Of a stretch of DNA of 64,000 nt, positions 18,859-26,962 are shown in pieces (position 1 is the first letter of the stretch; the number at the start of each line of letters is the position of its first letter). The translations under genes and the position numbers were made by a program. Origin of the DNA: Nocardia stercoris. GTDB taxonomy: Bacteria; Actinomycetota; Actinomycetes; Mycobacteriales; Mycobacteriaceae. The stretch spans positions 1-64,000 of the forward strand of contig NZ_RFFH01000002.1 of NCBI RefSeq assembly GCF_003696265.1, written 5' to 3'. The notes under the pieces are model-generated. The model saw only the letters and a list, made by a program, of their open reading frames with translations, searched no databases and was not told the origin of the DNA.

Positions 18859-19041
18859 ATGCCGAACATCATCATCCAGCAGCTGCCCAAGGACCCCGAG
18901 GTCACCCGCGACCTGGTCCGCCGCGTCACCGACGCCGTCGTGGACGCCACCAAGGCCCCCGCCGACAAGGTGCACGTCTGGGTCCAGGACTACCCCGCCG
19001 ATCACTACGCGGTGGGCGGCGTCCTGGTCGCCGACAAATAG
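18859..19041 (+). CDS. 4-oxalocrotonate tautomerase family protein
   Basis: A 60-residue tautomerase-superfamily subunit. After removal of Met, Pro1 (PNIIIQQLPKDPE) would be the catalytic base, and the single beta-alpha-beta unit continues with RRVTDAVVDATKAPADKVHV and VWVQDYPADHYAVGG. The length equals that of hexameric 4-OT enzymes. The ATG at 18859 has CAGGAG 6-8 bp upstream, whereas a longer frame from 18838 would bury Pro1. The substrate may be an enol of a ring-cleavage product or an unrelated keto acid; no degradation genes accompany it. It ends just before a strong hairpin. Confidence 0.88.
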   Translation: MPNIIIQQLPKDPEVTRDLVRRVTDAVVDATKAPADKVHVWVQDYPADHYAVGGVLVADK

Positions 19042-19051
19042 CCGCTCCGAT

Positions 19052-19075
19052 GCGGGGCGCGGTGGAGCGCCCCGC
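19052..19075. terminator. bidirectional hairpin between tautomerase and lipoprotein genes
   Basis: Arms GCGGGGCGC (19052-19060) and GCGCCCCGC (19067-19075) with a 6-base loop, placed between two converging genes 11 bp and 7 bp away. Confidence 0.65.
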
Positions 19076-19081
19076 GCCGGA

Positions 19082-19423
19082 TCAGCCGACCTTCAGGCAG
19101 TCCGGGGCCTTCTGGCTGGCACCCTGCAGCTTGGCCTGGTCGTCCTGGCTCAAGCCGGAGATGTCCGCGGGCATACCGGACGCGGACGGGTCGTGCGGCT
19201 TGACCAGCAGGCGCAGGCCGTCCTGCGAGATACCCGCGTCGATGAACATCTTGGCGAAGCAGTCGGCCAGGGCCGGCTGCTTGATCCCACCGTCCTGTAG
19301 CGACTTCGACAGGTCCGCCTGGGTGATGGTCGGCTGCGAGCTGGACGAGGAACTACAGCCGCTCAGCAGCGGAGCGGTGCAGGCGGCCACGGCGAGCAGG
19401 CCCGCGATCAGCGATTTCTTCAA
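19082..19423 (-). CDS. small secreted lipoprotein
   Basis: A 113-residue lipoprotein precursor. The start is a TTG at 19423, with GAGG 6 bp upstream, giving MKKSLIAGLLAVAACTAPLL then the lipobox LSGC; the lipidated Cys is followed by a Ser run. The mature part (QPTITQADLSKSLQDGGIKQ onward) has two further cysteines (ADCFAKMF and APDCLKVG) that could form a disulfide. This size and pattern resemble small actinobacterial secreted proteins of unknown function with a DUF732-like helical core, but I cannot assign a family with certainty. An ATG-only search would miss it. Divergent from the methyltransferase at 19565. Confidence 0.8.
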   Translation of the reverse strand: MKKSLIAGLLAVAACTAPLLSGCSSSSSSQPTITQADLSKSLQDGGIKQPALADCFAKMFIDAGISQDGLRLLVKPHDPSASGMPADISGLSQDDQAKLQGASQKAPDCLKVG

Positions 19424-19564
19424 CAGATCCTCTTTCGGTCTCGACAGCGCGGCCAAGGCTACCTGCCGATGTGCGACCCAGGCCACAGTTGGCGGCCGAT
19501 CCCGGCGTGGATGCGCCCCGAACCGGCTCGGGGGTGTCACTGCCCCGAACCATAGACTGAACCC

Positions 19565-20227
19565 ATGGACGCTGCCGACTGGAATGCCCGGTATGCGGGT
19601 ACCGAATTGGTATGGGGCGCGCCACCGAACGCGACGGTCGTCGAGCAGGTGTTCGGGCTGGAACGCCGCCAGCCCCATCCCGACCCCGACGGCAGCGTGC
19701 CCGAGCATCCGCGCGCCCTGGACCTGGGCTGTGGCGAGGGCCGGCACGCGCTGTGGCTGGCCACCCACGGCTGGCAGGTGCACGGTGTGGACTTCGCCCA
19801 GGTCGGGATCGACAAGGCACGCACGGTCGCGGCCCGGCTGTCCCGCTCGGTCCGCAACCGGATGACCTGGCAGTGCGCCGACGTCACCGATCTCGACGAC
19901 GCCGACATCGGCGGCCACTTCGAACTGATCCTGGTGTCCTACTTGCACTTTCCCGCCGCGCAGCGCCGAATGATGCTGGCCGGTTGCGCCCGGCGGCTGT
20001 CGCTCGACGGCACGCTGGTGGTCCTCGGCCACGACCGCACCAATATCGACGAGGGTTTCGGCGGCCCGCAGGACCCCGACATCCTGTTCACGCCCGAGGG
20101 CGTGGTCGCCGACCTGGAGGCGTCGGGGGTGCCGGTGCGGATCGACAAGGCCGAGCGCATCCTGCGCCCGACCGAGGGCCGCGACGCCATCGATGCCCTG
20201 GTGGTCGCGACCCGCACGCAGGACTGA
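19565..20227 (+). CDS. class I SAM-dependent methyltransferase
   Basis: A 220-residue methyltransferase. Motif I reads ALDLGCGEGRHALWLA, with the acidic residue VHGVDF at the end of strand 2 and post-motif segments ELILVSYLHFPAAQRRMML and LSLDGTLVVLGHDRTN. The N-terminal WNARYAGTELVWGAPPNATV is typical of the small TehB/thiopurine-like methyltransferases in actinobacteria. The acceptor is unknown. Starts at ATG 19565 and converges on a hydrolase gene 18 bp away. Confidence 0.9.
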   Translation: MDAADWNARYAGTELVWGAPPNATVVEQVFGLERRQPHPDPDGSVPEHPRALDLGCGEGRHALWLATHGWQVHGVDFAQVGIDKARTVAARLSRSVRNRMTWQCADVTDLDDADIGGHFELILVSYLHFPAAQRRMMLAGCARRLSLDGTLVVLGHDRTNIDEGFGGPQDPDILFTPEGVVADLEASGVPVRIDKAERILRPTEGRDAIDALVVATRTQD

Positions 20228-20244
20228 CCGGGGAATGGTCACCA

Positions 20245-20877
20245 CTACTTCGCGGACCAGCGGGTGAGCCAGGGTGTTACCGCCGCGGCGATCTGATCGA
20301 AGCCGGCGCGGTAGGAGTGCGGCTGGCCGGGGATCACCACGACCTCGGCGGCGTCGGCGGGATCCGGGATGCCGAACGGGTCGCGGGCACCGTTGACGAC
20401 CAGCACCTCGACCGGGCGGGCCGCCAGGAGTTCGTCGCGCCGGGACCGTTCCGGCTTGCCCGGCGGGTGCAGTGGAAACGACAGGGCCACGACACCTTTC
20501 GCTCCGGCCTGCACCGCGGTGCGGCAGGCGAGGCGGGCGCCGTTGCTGCGACCGCCGACGAGCAGCGGGCCGGTGCGCACCTTCTTGCGCAGTGCCGCGA
20601 CGACCTCGAGCCAGGCGGCGTCCTGGGCGGGTACCGAGCCCGGCGCCCGGCGGCCCGCGACCCGATAGGGCTGCGTCACCAGCGCCACCGCACCGCCGAG
20701 TTCCAGCGCGGCATCGCGCACGGTGAGCAGGTCGCGAGCGTCCACGCCACCGCCCGCGCCGTGGGTGAGGATCAGCAGGAAGCGGGCCCCGCGCGGCTTG
20801 CGCAGATCCGTTTCCGCAGGTCCGGCCGCAGTGTCGAGTTGCACCGGCTCACGGTAACGCGGGTCGGTACGGCTCAC
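20245..20877 (-). CDS. alpha/beta family hydrolase (dienelactone hydrolase-like)
   Basis: A hydrolase of about 210 residues. Landmarks are LLILTHGAGGGVDARDLLTV (oxyanion loop), the nucleophile elbow VGGRSNGARLACRTA, the segment VVALSFPLHPPGKPERSR, the Asp-bearing VLVVNGARDPFGIPDP and the catalytic His in VVVIPGQPHSYR. This set matches the KANL3/Tex30-like or dienelactone-hydrolase-like family seen in mycobacteria. I favour the GTG at 20877 (MSRTDPRYREPV); the open frame continues to 20985 but the extra 36 residues are Arg/Ser-rich and overlap the fadE5 control region. Cytosolic; substrate unknown. Confidence 0.8.
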   Translation of the reverse strand: MSRTDPRYREPVQLDTAAGPAETDLRKPRGARFLLILTHGAGGGVDARDLLTVRDAALELGGAVALVTQPYRVAGRRAPGSVPAQDAAWLEVVAALRKKVRTGPLLVGGRSNGARLACRTAVQAGAKGVVALSFPLHPPGKPERSRRDELLAARPVEVLVVNGARDPFGIPDPADAAEVVVIPGQPHSYRAGFDQIAAAVTPWLTRWSAK

Positions 20878-20991
20878 TGTCGCCGACGCGGCGCGGTGCG
20901 ATCGCCTACCAAGCTCCCGGCGCCGGGAAACCGGTTCGGAGTGTGGTGTTTTTCTCATCACATCCGCAGGTCCAGGCGTGGACACCGTCCA

Positions 20992-21031
20992 TTACTCGTA
21001 AGTAATATACAGCGTAAGTTACCTGCGAGTA
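20992..21031. promoter_or_regulatory. two TetR-type operator copies before fadE5
   Basis: TTACTCGTAAGTAA (20992-21005), which on the minus strand reads TTAC-TTAC-GAGTAA, and TTAC-CTGC-GAGTA (21019-21031). Both match the motif TTAC-N4-GAGTA(A) found at the TetR gene and between fabG4 and fadA2. The sites lie about 100-140 bp upstream of the fadE5 start, where a promoter would be. Confidence 0.7.
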
Positions 21032-21129
21032 GGAACCTGAGGGTCCCTCACGAACAGGAGACGGCACACAGGGCGGGAACGGTTTCCGTACCGACCGCAC
21101 CCCGACTCAATGGAGAGTGAGCGATCACC

Positions 21130-22965
21130 ATGGGCCACTACAAGAGCAACGTCCGCGACCTCGAGTTCAACCTCTTCGAGGTGCTCGGCCTGGACAAGCT
21201 CCTCGACGCCGGCGCCTTCGGCGACCTGGACACCGACACCGCCAAGGAGATGCTGGCCGAGGTCCGCCGCCTCGCCGAGGGCCCGATCGCCGACTCCTTC
21301 GCCGAGGCCGACCGCAACCCGCCGGTCTTCGACCCCGAGACCCACACCATCAAGATCCCCGAGGCGTTCAAGAAGTCCTACCGCGCCTACGAAGAGGGCG
21401 GCTGGGCCAAGATCGCCAACAACGAGGCCCTCGGCGGCCTCAACGCCCCCAAGGCGCTGGCCTGGGCACTGAGCGAGATGGTCCTGGGCTCCAACCCGGC
21501 CGTCGCCATGTACTCCGCCGGCGCGCCCTTCAGCCAGGTGTTCTGGAACAACGGCACCGACGAGCAGAAGAAGTGGGCGGAGGTCATCTCCGAGCGCAAC
21601 TGGGGCTCCACCATGGTGCTCACCGAGCCCGACGCGGGTTCCGACGTCGGCGCCGGCCGCACCAAGGCCATCAAGCAGGAGGACGGCACCTGGCACATCG
21701 AGGGTGTGAAGCGCTTCATCACCTCGGCCGTGTACGACGACCTGTTCGAGAACACCATGCACCTGGTGCTGGCCCGCCCCGAGGGCGCCGGCCCGGGCAC
21801 CAAGGGTCTGTCGCTGTTCTACGTGCCGGACCGCCACTTCGACTTCGAGACCCAGACCTTCGGCGAGAAGAACGGTGTCTTCGTCACCGGCGTCGAGCAC
21901 AAGATGGGCCTGAAGGTCTCCGCCACCTGTGAGGTCACCTTCGGTGGCCACGGCATCCCCGCCAAGGGCTGGCTGGTCGGCGAGGTGCACAACGGCATCG
22001 CGCAGATGTTCGACGTCATCGAGAACGCGCGAATGATGGTCGGCACCAAGGCCATCGGCACCCTGTCCACCGGTTACCTGAACGCGCTGGACTACGCCAA
22101 GACCCGCGTCCAGGGCGCCGACCTGACCCAGATGGCCGACAAGGCCGCCCCGCGCGTCACCATCACCCACCACCCGGACGTGCGCCGCGCGCTGATGATG
22201 CAGAAGGCCTACGCCGAGGGCCTGCGCGCGGTGTACCTGTACACCGCCGCCCATCAGGACGCCGCCCTCGCCGAGCAGGTCTCCGGCGCCGACGCCGACA
22301 CCGCGTTCCGCGTCAACGACCTGCTGCTGCCGATCGTCAAGGGTGTCGGTTCCGAGCGGGCCTACCAGTACCTGACCGACTCGCTGCAGACCTTCGGTGG
22401 CTCCGGCTTCCTGCAGGACTACCCGATCGAGCAGTACATCCGCGACGCGAAGATCGACTCCCTGTACGAGGGCACCACCGCCATCCAGTCGCAGGACTTC
22501 TTCTTCCGCAAGATCGCTCGCGACCGCGGTGTGGCCCTGGCGCACGTGGCCGGCCAGATCCAGAAGTTCATCGGCGCCGAGAACGGCAACTCCGCGCTCA
22601 AGAACGAGCGGGTGCTGCTGAACACCGCCCTCGAGGACATCCAGGGCATGGCGGCCACCCTCACCGGGCACCTCATGGGTGCGCAGGAGGAGCCGAAGGA
22701 GCTGTACAAGGTCGGCCTGGGTGCCGTGCGCTTCCTGATGGCCGTCGGTGACCTGATGGTCGGCTGGATGCTGCTGAACCAGGCCGAGGTCGCCCTGGCC
22801 GCGCTGGACAACGGCGCGCAGGGTGCGGACAAGGACTTCTACACCGGCAAGGTCGCGGTGGCGCAGTTCTTCGCCCGCAACGTCCTGCCCGAGCTGACCG
22901 CCACCAAGGCCGTGCTCGCCAACCTGGACAACGACATCATGGAGCTGGACGAGGCCGCGTTCTGA
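21130..22965 (+). CDS. fadE5: acyl-CoA dehydrogenase, FadE5 type
   Basis: FAD enzyme that introduces the trans-2 double bond in acyl-CoA, the first step of beta-oxidation. The 611-residue length and sequence fit the M. tuberculosis FadE5 branch, with an N-terminal extension ([20 protein letters not shown]), the dehydrogenase middle domain around [20 protein letters not shown], and a long C-terminal helical domain. The catalytic base is Glu447 in [16 protein letters not shown], the same position as described for FadE5. The ATG at 21130 follows GGAGAGTGAG. Two operator-like sites lie upstream, shared with the fabG4/fadA2 and TetR loci, so it is probably induced by a fatty-acyl signal. Its usual genomic partners fabG4, htdX and fadA2 are 7-10 kb away. 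Codon bias is strong (Lys AAG, Asn AAC), pointing to high expression. Confidence 0.95.
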   Translation: MGHYKSNVRDLEFNLFEVLGLDKLLDAGAFGDLDTDTAKEMLAEVRRLAEGPIADSFAEADRNPPVFDPETHTIKIPEAFKKSYRAYEEGGWAKIANNEALGGLNAPKALAWALSEMVLGSNPAVAMYSAGAPFSQVFWNNGTDEQKKWAEVISERNWGSTMVLTEPDAGSDVGAGRTKAIKQEDGTWHIEGVKRFITSAVYDDLFENTMHLVLARPEGAGPGTKGLSLFYVPDRHFDFETQTFGEKNGVFVTGVEHKMGLKVSATCEVTFGGHGIPAKGWLVGEVHNGIAQMFDVIENARMMVGTKAIGTLSTGYLNALDYAKTRVQGADLTQMADKAAPRVTITHHPDVRRALMMQKAYAEGLRAVYLYTAAHQDAALAEQVSGADADTAFRVNDLLLPIVKGVGSERAYQYLTDSLQTFGGSGFLQDYPIEQYIRDAKIDSLYEGTTAIQSQDFFFRKIARDRGVALAHVAGQIQKFIGAENGNSALKNERVLLNTALEDIQGMAATLTGHLMGAQEEPKELYKVGLGAVRFLMAVGDLMVGWMLLNQAEVALAALDNGAQGADKDFYTGKVAVAQFFARNVLPELTATKAVLANLDNDIMELDEAAF

Positions 22966-22985
22966 GCCTGACCCGGCACATCGAC

Positions 22986-23024
22986 AGCGGCCCTGCCACC
23001 GGATCTTCCGGCGGCAGGGCCGCT
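22986..23024 (+). terminator. hairpin after fadE5
   Basis: Arms AGCGGCCCTGCC (22986-22997) and GGCAGGGCCGCT (23013-23024), 12 bp and perfect, beginning about 20 bp after the fadE5 stop. Confidence 0.7.
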
Positions 23025-23224
23025 GTTGCGTATCGACGCCAACCCTGTCGTATATGCGCAACCCCGCCGCGTTGTCCTTGCGGTTTTCCCGCCACACCGA
23101 CCGCAAGCGTTGCGAGGTGCGGCGAGCCGGGGAACGATGTGCATGCTTCGATCCGATACCCAGCGCCTGGCTGTGCGAAACCGGCAGGGCCTTTTCGCGG
23201 GCGCCGCACTGGAAGGAATCGCAC

Positions 23225-24307
23225 GTGCGACCACTGGCAACTCTGACCGGATGCTGCACCGCCGCAGCACTGTTGCTGCTCGGCAGCACACCCGCCGGCG
23301 CCGACCCGAACAACATCAACCCGATCCCAGTCCTCAACGGCATCGCCGGGCTGCCCAACCTGCCCGGGCCGACGGTGGCGGTCTCGCAGCTCACCGGCAT
23401 GGGTTCGACGAACCACACCGAGCAGCAGAACGTGCTCGGCACCGACCTCGGCATCATGTGGGACAACGGCCAGGGGCAGATGCTGACCGCCTACGGCGAC
23501 ACCGCCGGCCTGGGCCTGCCGAACTTCCTGGCCGGCAGCATCTGGGCCTGGCGGTCGAACGTGCTGTTCACCAGCCCGGCCGGCGCCGACCCCAGCGGCG
23601 GGATCAACTACACCGGATTCATCGACAATCCGCTGCCCAGCCCGAAGATCCCGGGCATCGAGATCAGTTTCATCCCGACCGCCGGTATCGCGGCCAACGG
23701 CGCCCAGTACATGAGCATGATGTCGGTGCAGGACTGGGGTCCGGACGGGCACTGGGACACCAACTTCTCCACGCTCGCCGTCTCCGGTGACGGGGGACGC
23801 AGCTGGGTGCAGCTGCCGGCCACCCGGCGCGCCAACGAGAACGGGTTCCAGAACTTCCAGCAGGCCGCGTTCCTGAAGTCCGGCGGCTACGTGTACCGCT
23901 ACGGGACGCCGGGCGGCCGCAACAACGCCGGTTTCGTCGCCCGGGTGCCCGAGGGCGACATCGCGAACATCGACGCCTACGAGTACTGGGACGGCGGCAA
24001 GTGGGTGCCCGGCAAGGCCGATGCGGCCGCGCCGATCGTCGGTGGTGTGGGCGAGCTGTCGGTGATGTGGAACGACTACCTGCACCAGTACGTCATGCTC
24101 ACCACCGACCCGTTCGATTCGGTCGTGATGCGTACCGCACCCGCGCCGGAGGGTCCGTGGGACGCGCCGCGGGTGCTGATCGACGCCCACAGTCTCCCGA
24201 CCGCGTACGCGCCGATGATCTACCCGTACCAGACCGGGAACAGCCTGTACTTCGCGCTGACCATGCACAACCAATACAACACGGTCCTGATGCGCACCCC
24301 GCTGTGA
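23225..24307 (+). CDS. secreted DUF4185 protein, possible endo-D-arabinanase
   Basis: A 360-residue exported protein. The GTG at 23225 is preceded by GGAAGGAA and gives a signal peptide (MRPLATLTGCCTAAALLLLG) with cleavage likely after PAGA. The mature part has the repeated blades of a five-bladed propeller: LGIMWDNGQGQMLTAYGDTA, YMSMMSVQDW, FSTLAVSGDGGRSWVQL, ELSVMWNDYLHQYVMLTTDP and APMIYPYQTGNSLYFALTMH. DUF4185 proteins of mycobacteria include endo-D-arabinanases (GH183) that cut the arabinan of arabinogalactan and lipoarabinomannan; membership is recognised by pattern, and catalytic acids cannot be assigned by eye. The neighbourhood also has aftD and the GH3 lipoprotein lpqI, consistent with wall turnover. 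Flanked by strong hairpins on both sides, so it is a single-gene unit. Confidence 0.85.
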   Translation: MRPLATLTGCCTAAALLLLGSTPAGADPNNINPIPVLNGIAGLPNLPGPTVAVSQLTGMGSTNHTEQQNVLGTDLGIMWDNGQGQMLTAYGDTAGLGLPNFLAGSIWAWRSNVLFTSPAGADPSGGINYTGFIDNPLPSPKIPGIEISFIPTAGIAANGAQYMSMMSVQDWGPDGHWDTNFSTLAVSGDGGRSWVQLPATRRANENGFQNFQQAAFLKSGGYVYRYGTPGGRNNAGFVARVPEGDIANIDAYEYWDGGKWVPGKADAAAPIVGGVGELSVMWNDYLHQYVMLTTDPFDSVVMRTAPAPEGPWDAPRVLIDAHSLPTAYAPMIYPYQTGNSLYFALTMHNQYNTVLMRTPL

Positions 24308-24348
24308 CCGCCCGGCCCGCGGGCGCGCCCGGGTGCGAGAATGCGAAC

Positions 24349-24395
24349 GGCTCCGCACTGTTGCCGGGTCGGGGGTCTGGCAACAGCACGGAGCC
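24349..24395 (+). terminator. long hairpin after the DUF4185 gene
   Basis: Outer arms GGCTCCG/CGGAGCC and inner arms CTGTTGCC/GGCAACAG, separated by a symmetrical CA/CA internal loop, give a 15-bp stem 42 bp after the stop. Confidence 0.75.
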
Positions 24396-24484
24396 AACCG
24401 TCTTATCGGGACGCCGTTTCCGGTGTTACATCGGCCAGGCGCCGATATGCAAGCGTTACCGAAAAATGGCTGAGGAGATGTGAC

Positions 24485-25513
24485 ATGCAGCTGGGAATGA
24501 TCGGGCTCGGCCGGATGGGCGCCAACATCGTGCGCCGTATCGTGCGCGACGGCCACGACGCTGTCGGCTTCTCGCGACACCCTGAAGAGATCGCGAAGAT
24601 GAGCGAGGAACTGGGTGACGGTTTCTCCGGTGCCACCGACTTCCCGCATTTCGTCGCGCTGTTGGAGAAGCCGCGCATCGTGTGGGTGATGATTCCCGCC
24701 GGCTCCACCGGGGCGGTCATCGACCAGGTCGCGGCCCTGCTGGAACCGGGCGACATCATCATCGACGGTGGCAACAGCCGCTACCACGAGGACATCGAGC
24801 GGGCGAAGGCCTTGGCGCCCAAGGGCATCCACTACCTCGACATCGGTACCTCCGGCGGCGTGTGGGGGCTGGACCGCGGCTACTGCCTCATGATCGGCGG
24901 CGAGAAGGAGCAGGTCGGCTACCTCGAGCCGCTGCTGAAGTCGATCGCCCCCGGTGTCGACGCCGCCCCGCGCACCCCCGGCCGGACCGGGGCGCCGAGC
25001 CCCGCCGAGCAGGGCTGGCTGCACTGTGGCCCGGCCGGTGCCGGCCACTTCGTGAAGATGGTGCACAACGGCATCGAGTACGGCGCGATGGCCGCCTACG
25101 CCGAGGGTATGAACATCCTGCACAAGGCCAACATCGGCAAGGCGAGCGACGACGAGCACTCCGCCGAGGTCGCCCCGCTGGAGAATCCCGAGTACTACCA
25201 GTACGACATCGACATCCCCGAGGTCACCGAGGTGTGGCGGCGTGGTTCGGTGGTGGCGTCCTGGCTGCTCGACCTCACCGCCCAGCAGCTGTTCGCCGAC
25301 CCCGACCTGAAGGATTTCGGCGGCCGCGTCTCCGACTCGGGTGAGGGCCGCTGGACCATCCAGGCCGCGATCGACGAGGGCGTCCCGGTCCCGGTGCTCG
25401 CCTCGGCCCTGTTCGAGCGCTTCGCGTCCCGTGACGAGGACCTGTATGCCAACAAGGTGCTGTCCGCCATGCGCAAGGGCTTCGGCGGCCACAACGAGCT
25501 GCCGGGTCAGTAG
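24485..25513 (+). CDS. gnd: 6-phosphogluconate dehydrogenase, short decarboxylating type
   Basis: Converts 6-phosphogluconate to ribulose 5-phosphate and CO2 with reduction of NAD(P), in the oxidative pentose phosphate pathway. At 342 residues it belongs to the short (GntZ-like) class, as in M. tuberculosis Gnd2. The dinucleotide fold reads MQLGMIGLGRMGANIVRRIV; substrate-binding and catalytic motifs are DIIIDGGNSRYHEDIERA, DIGTSGGVWGLDRGYC and GHFVKMVHNGIEYGAM with the catalytic Lys. The ATG at 24485 is preceded by GAGGAG. It stands alone between two hairpins. Whether NAD or NADP is used cannot be settled by eye; the Arg residue after the glycine motif (SRHP) hints at NADP. Confidence 0.95.
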   Translation: MQLGMIGLGRMGANIVRRIVRDGHDAVGFSRHPEEIAKMSEELGDGFSGATDFPHFVALLEKPRIVWVMIPAGSTGAVIDQVAALLEPGDIIIDGGNSRYHEDIERAKALAPKGIHYLDIGTSGGVWGLDRGYCLMIGGEKEQVGYLEPLLKSIAPGVDAAPRTPGRTGAPSPAEQGWLHCGPAGAGHFVKMVHNGIEYGAMAAYAEGMNILHKANIGKASDDEHSAEVAPLENPEYYQYDIDIPEVTEVWRRGSVVASWLLDLTAQQLFADPDLKDFGGRVSDSGEGRWTIQAAIDEGVPVPVLASALFERFASRDEDLYANKVLSAMRKGFGGHNELPGQ

Positions 25514-25528
25514 CACGCGAAAATGGTT

Positions 25529-25557
25529 GTGGCCCACCCTGATACCGGGTGGGCCAC
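25529..25557 (+). terminator. hairpin after gnd
   Basis: Perfect 11-bp arms GTGGCCCACCC (25529-25539) and GGGTGGGCCAC (25547-25557), followed by CGTCGTTTC. Confidence 0.75.
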
Positions 25558-25654
25558 CGTCGTTTCCCGGGCGGCGGGGTCGGGCGATGCCGCCGGTGCG
25601 GCGGCAGTGCCGGGCGGGGGTATCCACCGAATCCGGTGCGGGTAGCGTTTCGGC

Positions 25655-26821
25655 ATGCGCATGATTCGCGGGGTCGTGTTGGCAGTGGTGGCGGTCGGGG
25701 CGGCCGCCTGTTCGAGCGGGGGCACCTCGACGTCGGCGCCCAGCCCGGCGGTCTCGACGCAGACGAGCGTGGCGCCGGGAAGCGAGGCCACGCCGGCGTC
25801 GAGCGGACCGCAGGACTGCGACGGGCGGTATCTCGGGCAGTTCACGCTGCGGCAGAAGCTGGCGCAGCTGCTCACCGTCGGGGTCAAGGGCGAGACCGAT
25901 GCGCTGAACGTCGTGCGGAACGAGCAGGTCGGCGGGATCTTCATCGGGAGCTGGACCGATCAGACCCTGTTGTCGGGCGGGCTCACCGACGTGCAGGGCG
26001 CCGCGAAGGTGCCGGTCATGGTCACCATCGACGAGGAGGGCGGCCGGGTGTCGCGGGTGGCGAACCTGATCGGATCGCAACCGTCGGCCCGGGTGATCGC
26101 GCAGACCATGTCGCCCGACGAGTTCTACAACCAGAGCCTGGCCCGGGCCAAGAAACTCAGGGACCTGGGGATCACCGTCGACTTCGCGCCCGACACCGAT
26201 GTGAGTGATCAGCCCGACGACAGCGTGATCGGCGACCGGTCCTTCTCCAGCGACCCCGAGGTGGTCACCACGTATGCGGGTGCCTTCATCCGCGCGCTGC
26301 ACGACGCGGGCGTGGGCACGGTGATCAAGCACTTCCCCGGGCACGGGCACGGATCGGGCGACTCGCACACCGGCGCGGTGCAGACGCCGCCGCTGGATCA
26401 GCTGCAGCAGGTGGATCTGGTTCCGTTCCGGAATCTGGTCGGCTCGGGCTCGGCCGTCATGGTCGGGCACCTCGACGTTCCGGGCCTGACCTCGCCCGGG
26501 GTGCCGGCCAGTATCAGCCCGCAGGCCATGCAGTTGCTGCGGGAGGGCACCGGGTACGGCGCGCAGCCGTTCGACGGGGTGATCTTCACCGACGACCTGT
26601 CCGGAATGGCGGCCATCACCAACCGGATGGACATCTCAGACGCGGTCGCCACCGCCTTGGAGGCGGGGGCCGACGAAGCCCTGTGGATCAGCACCGACCA
26701 GCTGTCCGCGGTGCTGGATCATCTGGTCGGTGAGGTGCAGTCCGGTAAACTGCCGCAGGCGCAGGTCGATGCCTCGGTGCTGCGCGTGGCCACCTTCAAG
26801 GGCATCGCGCCGCGATGCTGA
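25655..26821 (+). CDS. lpqI: GH3 beta-N-acetylglucosaminidase lipoprotein LpqI
   Basis: A 388-residue lipoprotein hydrolase of glycoside hydrolase family 3. The N-terminus MRMIRGVVLAVVAVGAAAC ends in a lipobox-like AAAC, so it is probably anchored to the outer face of the membrane, followed by a Ser/Thr/Ala linker to about residue 50. The GH3 barrel starts LGQFTLRQKLAQLLTVGVKG; the NagZ-type catalytic loop KHFPGHGHGSGDSHTG is present, with the nucleophile Asp expected in GVIFTDDLSGMAAI. NagZ-type enzymes release GlcNAc from muropeptides and act in peptidoglycan turnover. M. tuberculosis LpqI (Rv0237) has the same place beside a TetR gene. Transcribed towards the TetR gene with a 141-bp gap that contains the TetR operator. 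Confidence 0.93.
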   Translation: MRMIRGVVLAVVAVGAAACSSGGTSTSAPSPAVSTQTSVAPGSEATPASSGPQDCDGRYLGQFTLRQKLAQLLTVGVKGETDALNVVRNEQVGGIFIGSWTDQTLLSGGLTDVQGAAKVPVMVTIDEEGGRVSRVANLIGSQPSARVIAQTMSPDEFYNQSLARAKKLRDLGITVDFAPDTDVSDQPDDSVIGDRSFSSDPEVVTTYAGAFIRALHDAGVGTVIKHFPGHGHGSGDSHTGAVQTPPLDQLQQVDLVPFRNLVGSGSAVMVGHLDVPGLTSPGVPASISPQAMQLLREGTGYGAQPFDGVIFTDDLSGMAAITNRMDISDAVATALEAGADEALWISTDQLSAVLDHLVGEVQSGKLPQAQVDASVLRVATFKGIAPRC

Positions 26822-26906
26822 GTACGGGGCCGGTCCGCCCGCCGGCGGCGACCGCGCCCTGAACTGCGGATTTCCGGACTGCCGCGACCGGATCCTCCGA
26901 GTGTCT

Positions 26907-26949
26907 CGGTTCGAAACTTACCTTGGAGTAAGATGTAAGTTTCGAACCG
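26907..26949. promoter_or_regulatory. compound operator before the TetR gene
   Basis: Perfect 15-bp arms CGGTTCGAAACTTAC (26907-26921) and GTAAGTTTCGAACCG (26935-26949). Overlapping the left arm and centre is TTAC-CTTG-GAGTAAG (26918-26932), the motif also present at fadE5 and fabG4/fadA2. It ends 13 bp before the TetR start, so autoregulation is likely. Confidence 0.8.
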
Positions 26950-26962
26950 GCGAGGAGTGTGC

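Noticed and set aside
21019..23466. 815-codon frame antisense to fadE5
   Set aside because: Shadow of the strongly biased fadE5 codons; no recognisable domain and it spans terminators.
22937..26470. 1177-codon frame across the DUF4185, gnd and lpqI region on the minus strand
   Set aside because: It runs through three real genes and two hairpins; Gly/His/Asp/Arg-rich shadow composition.
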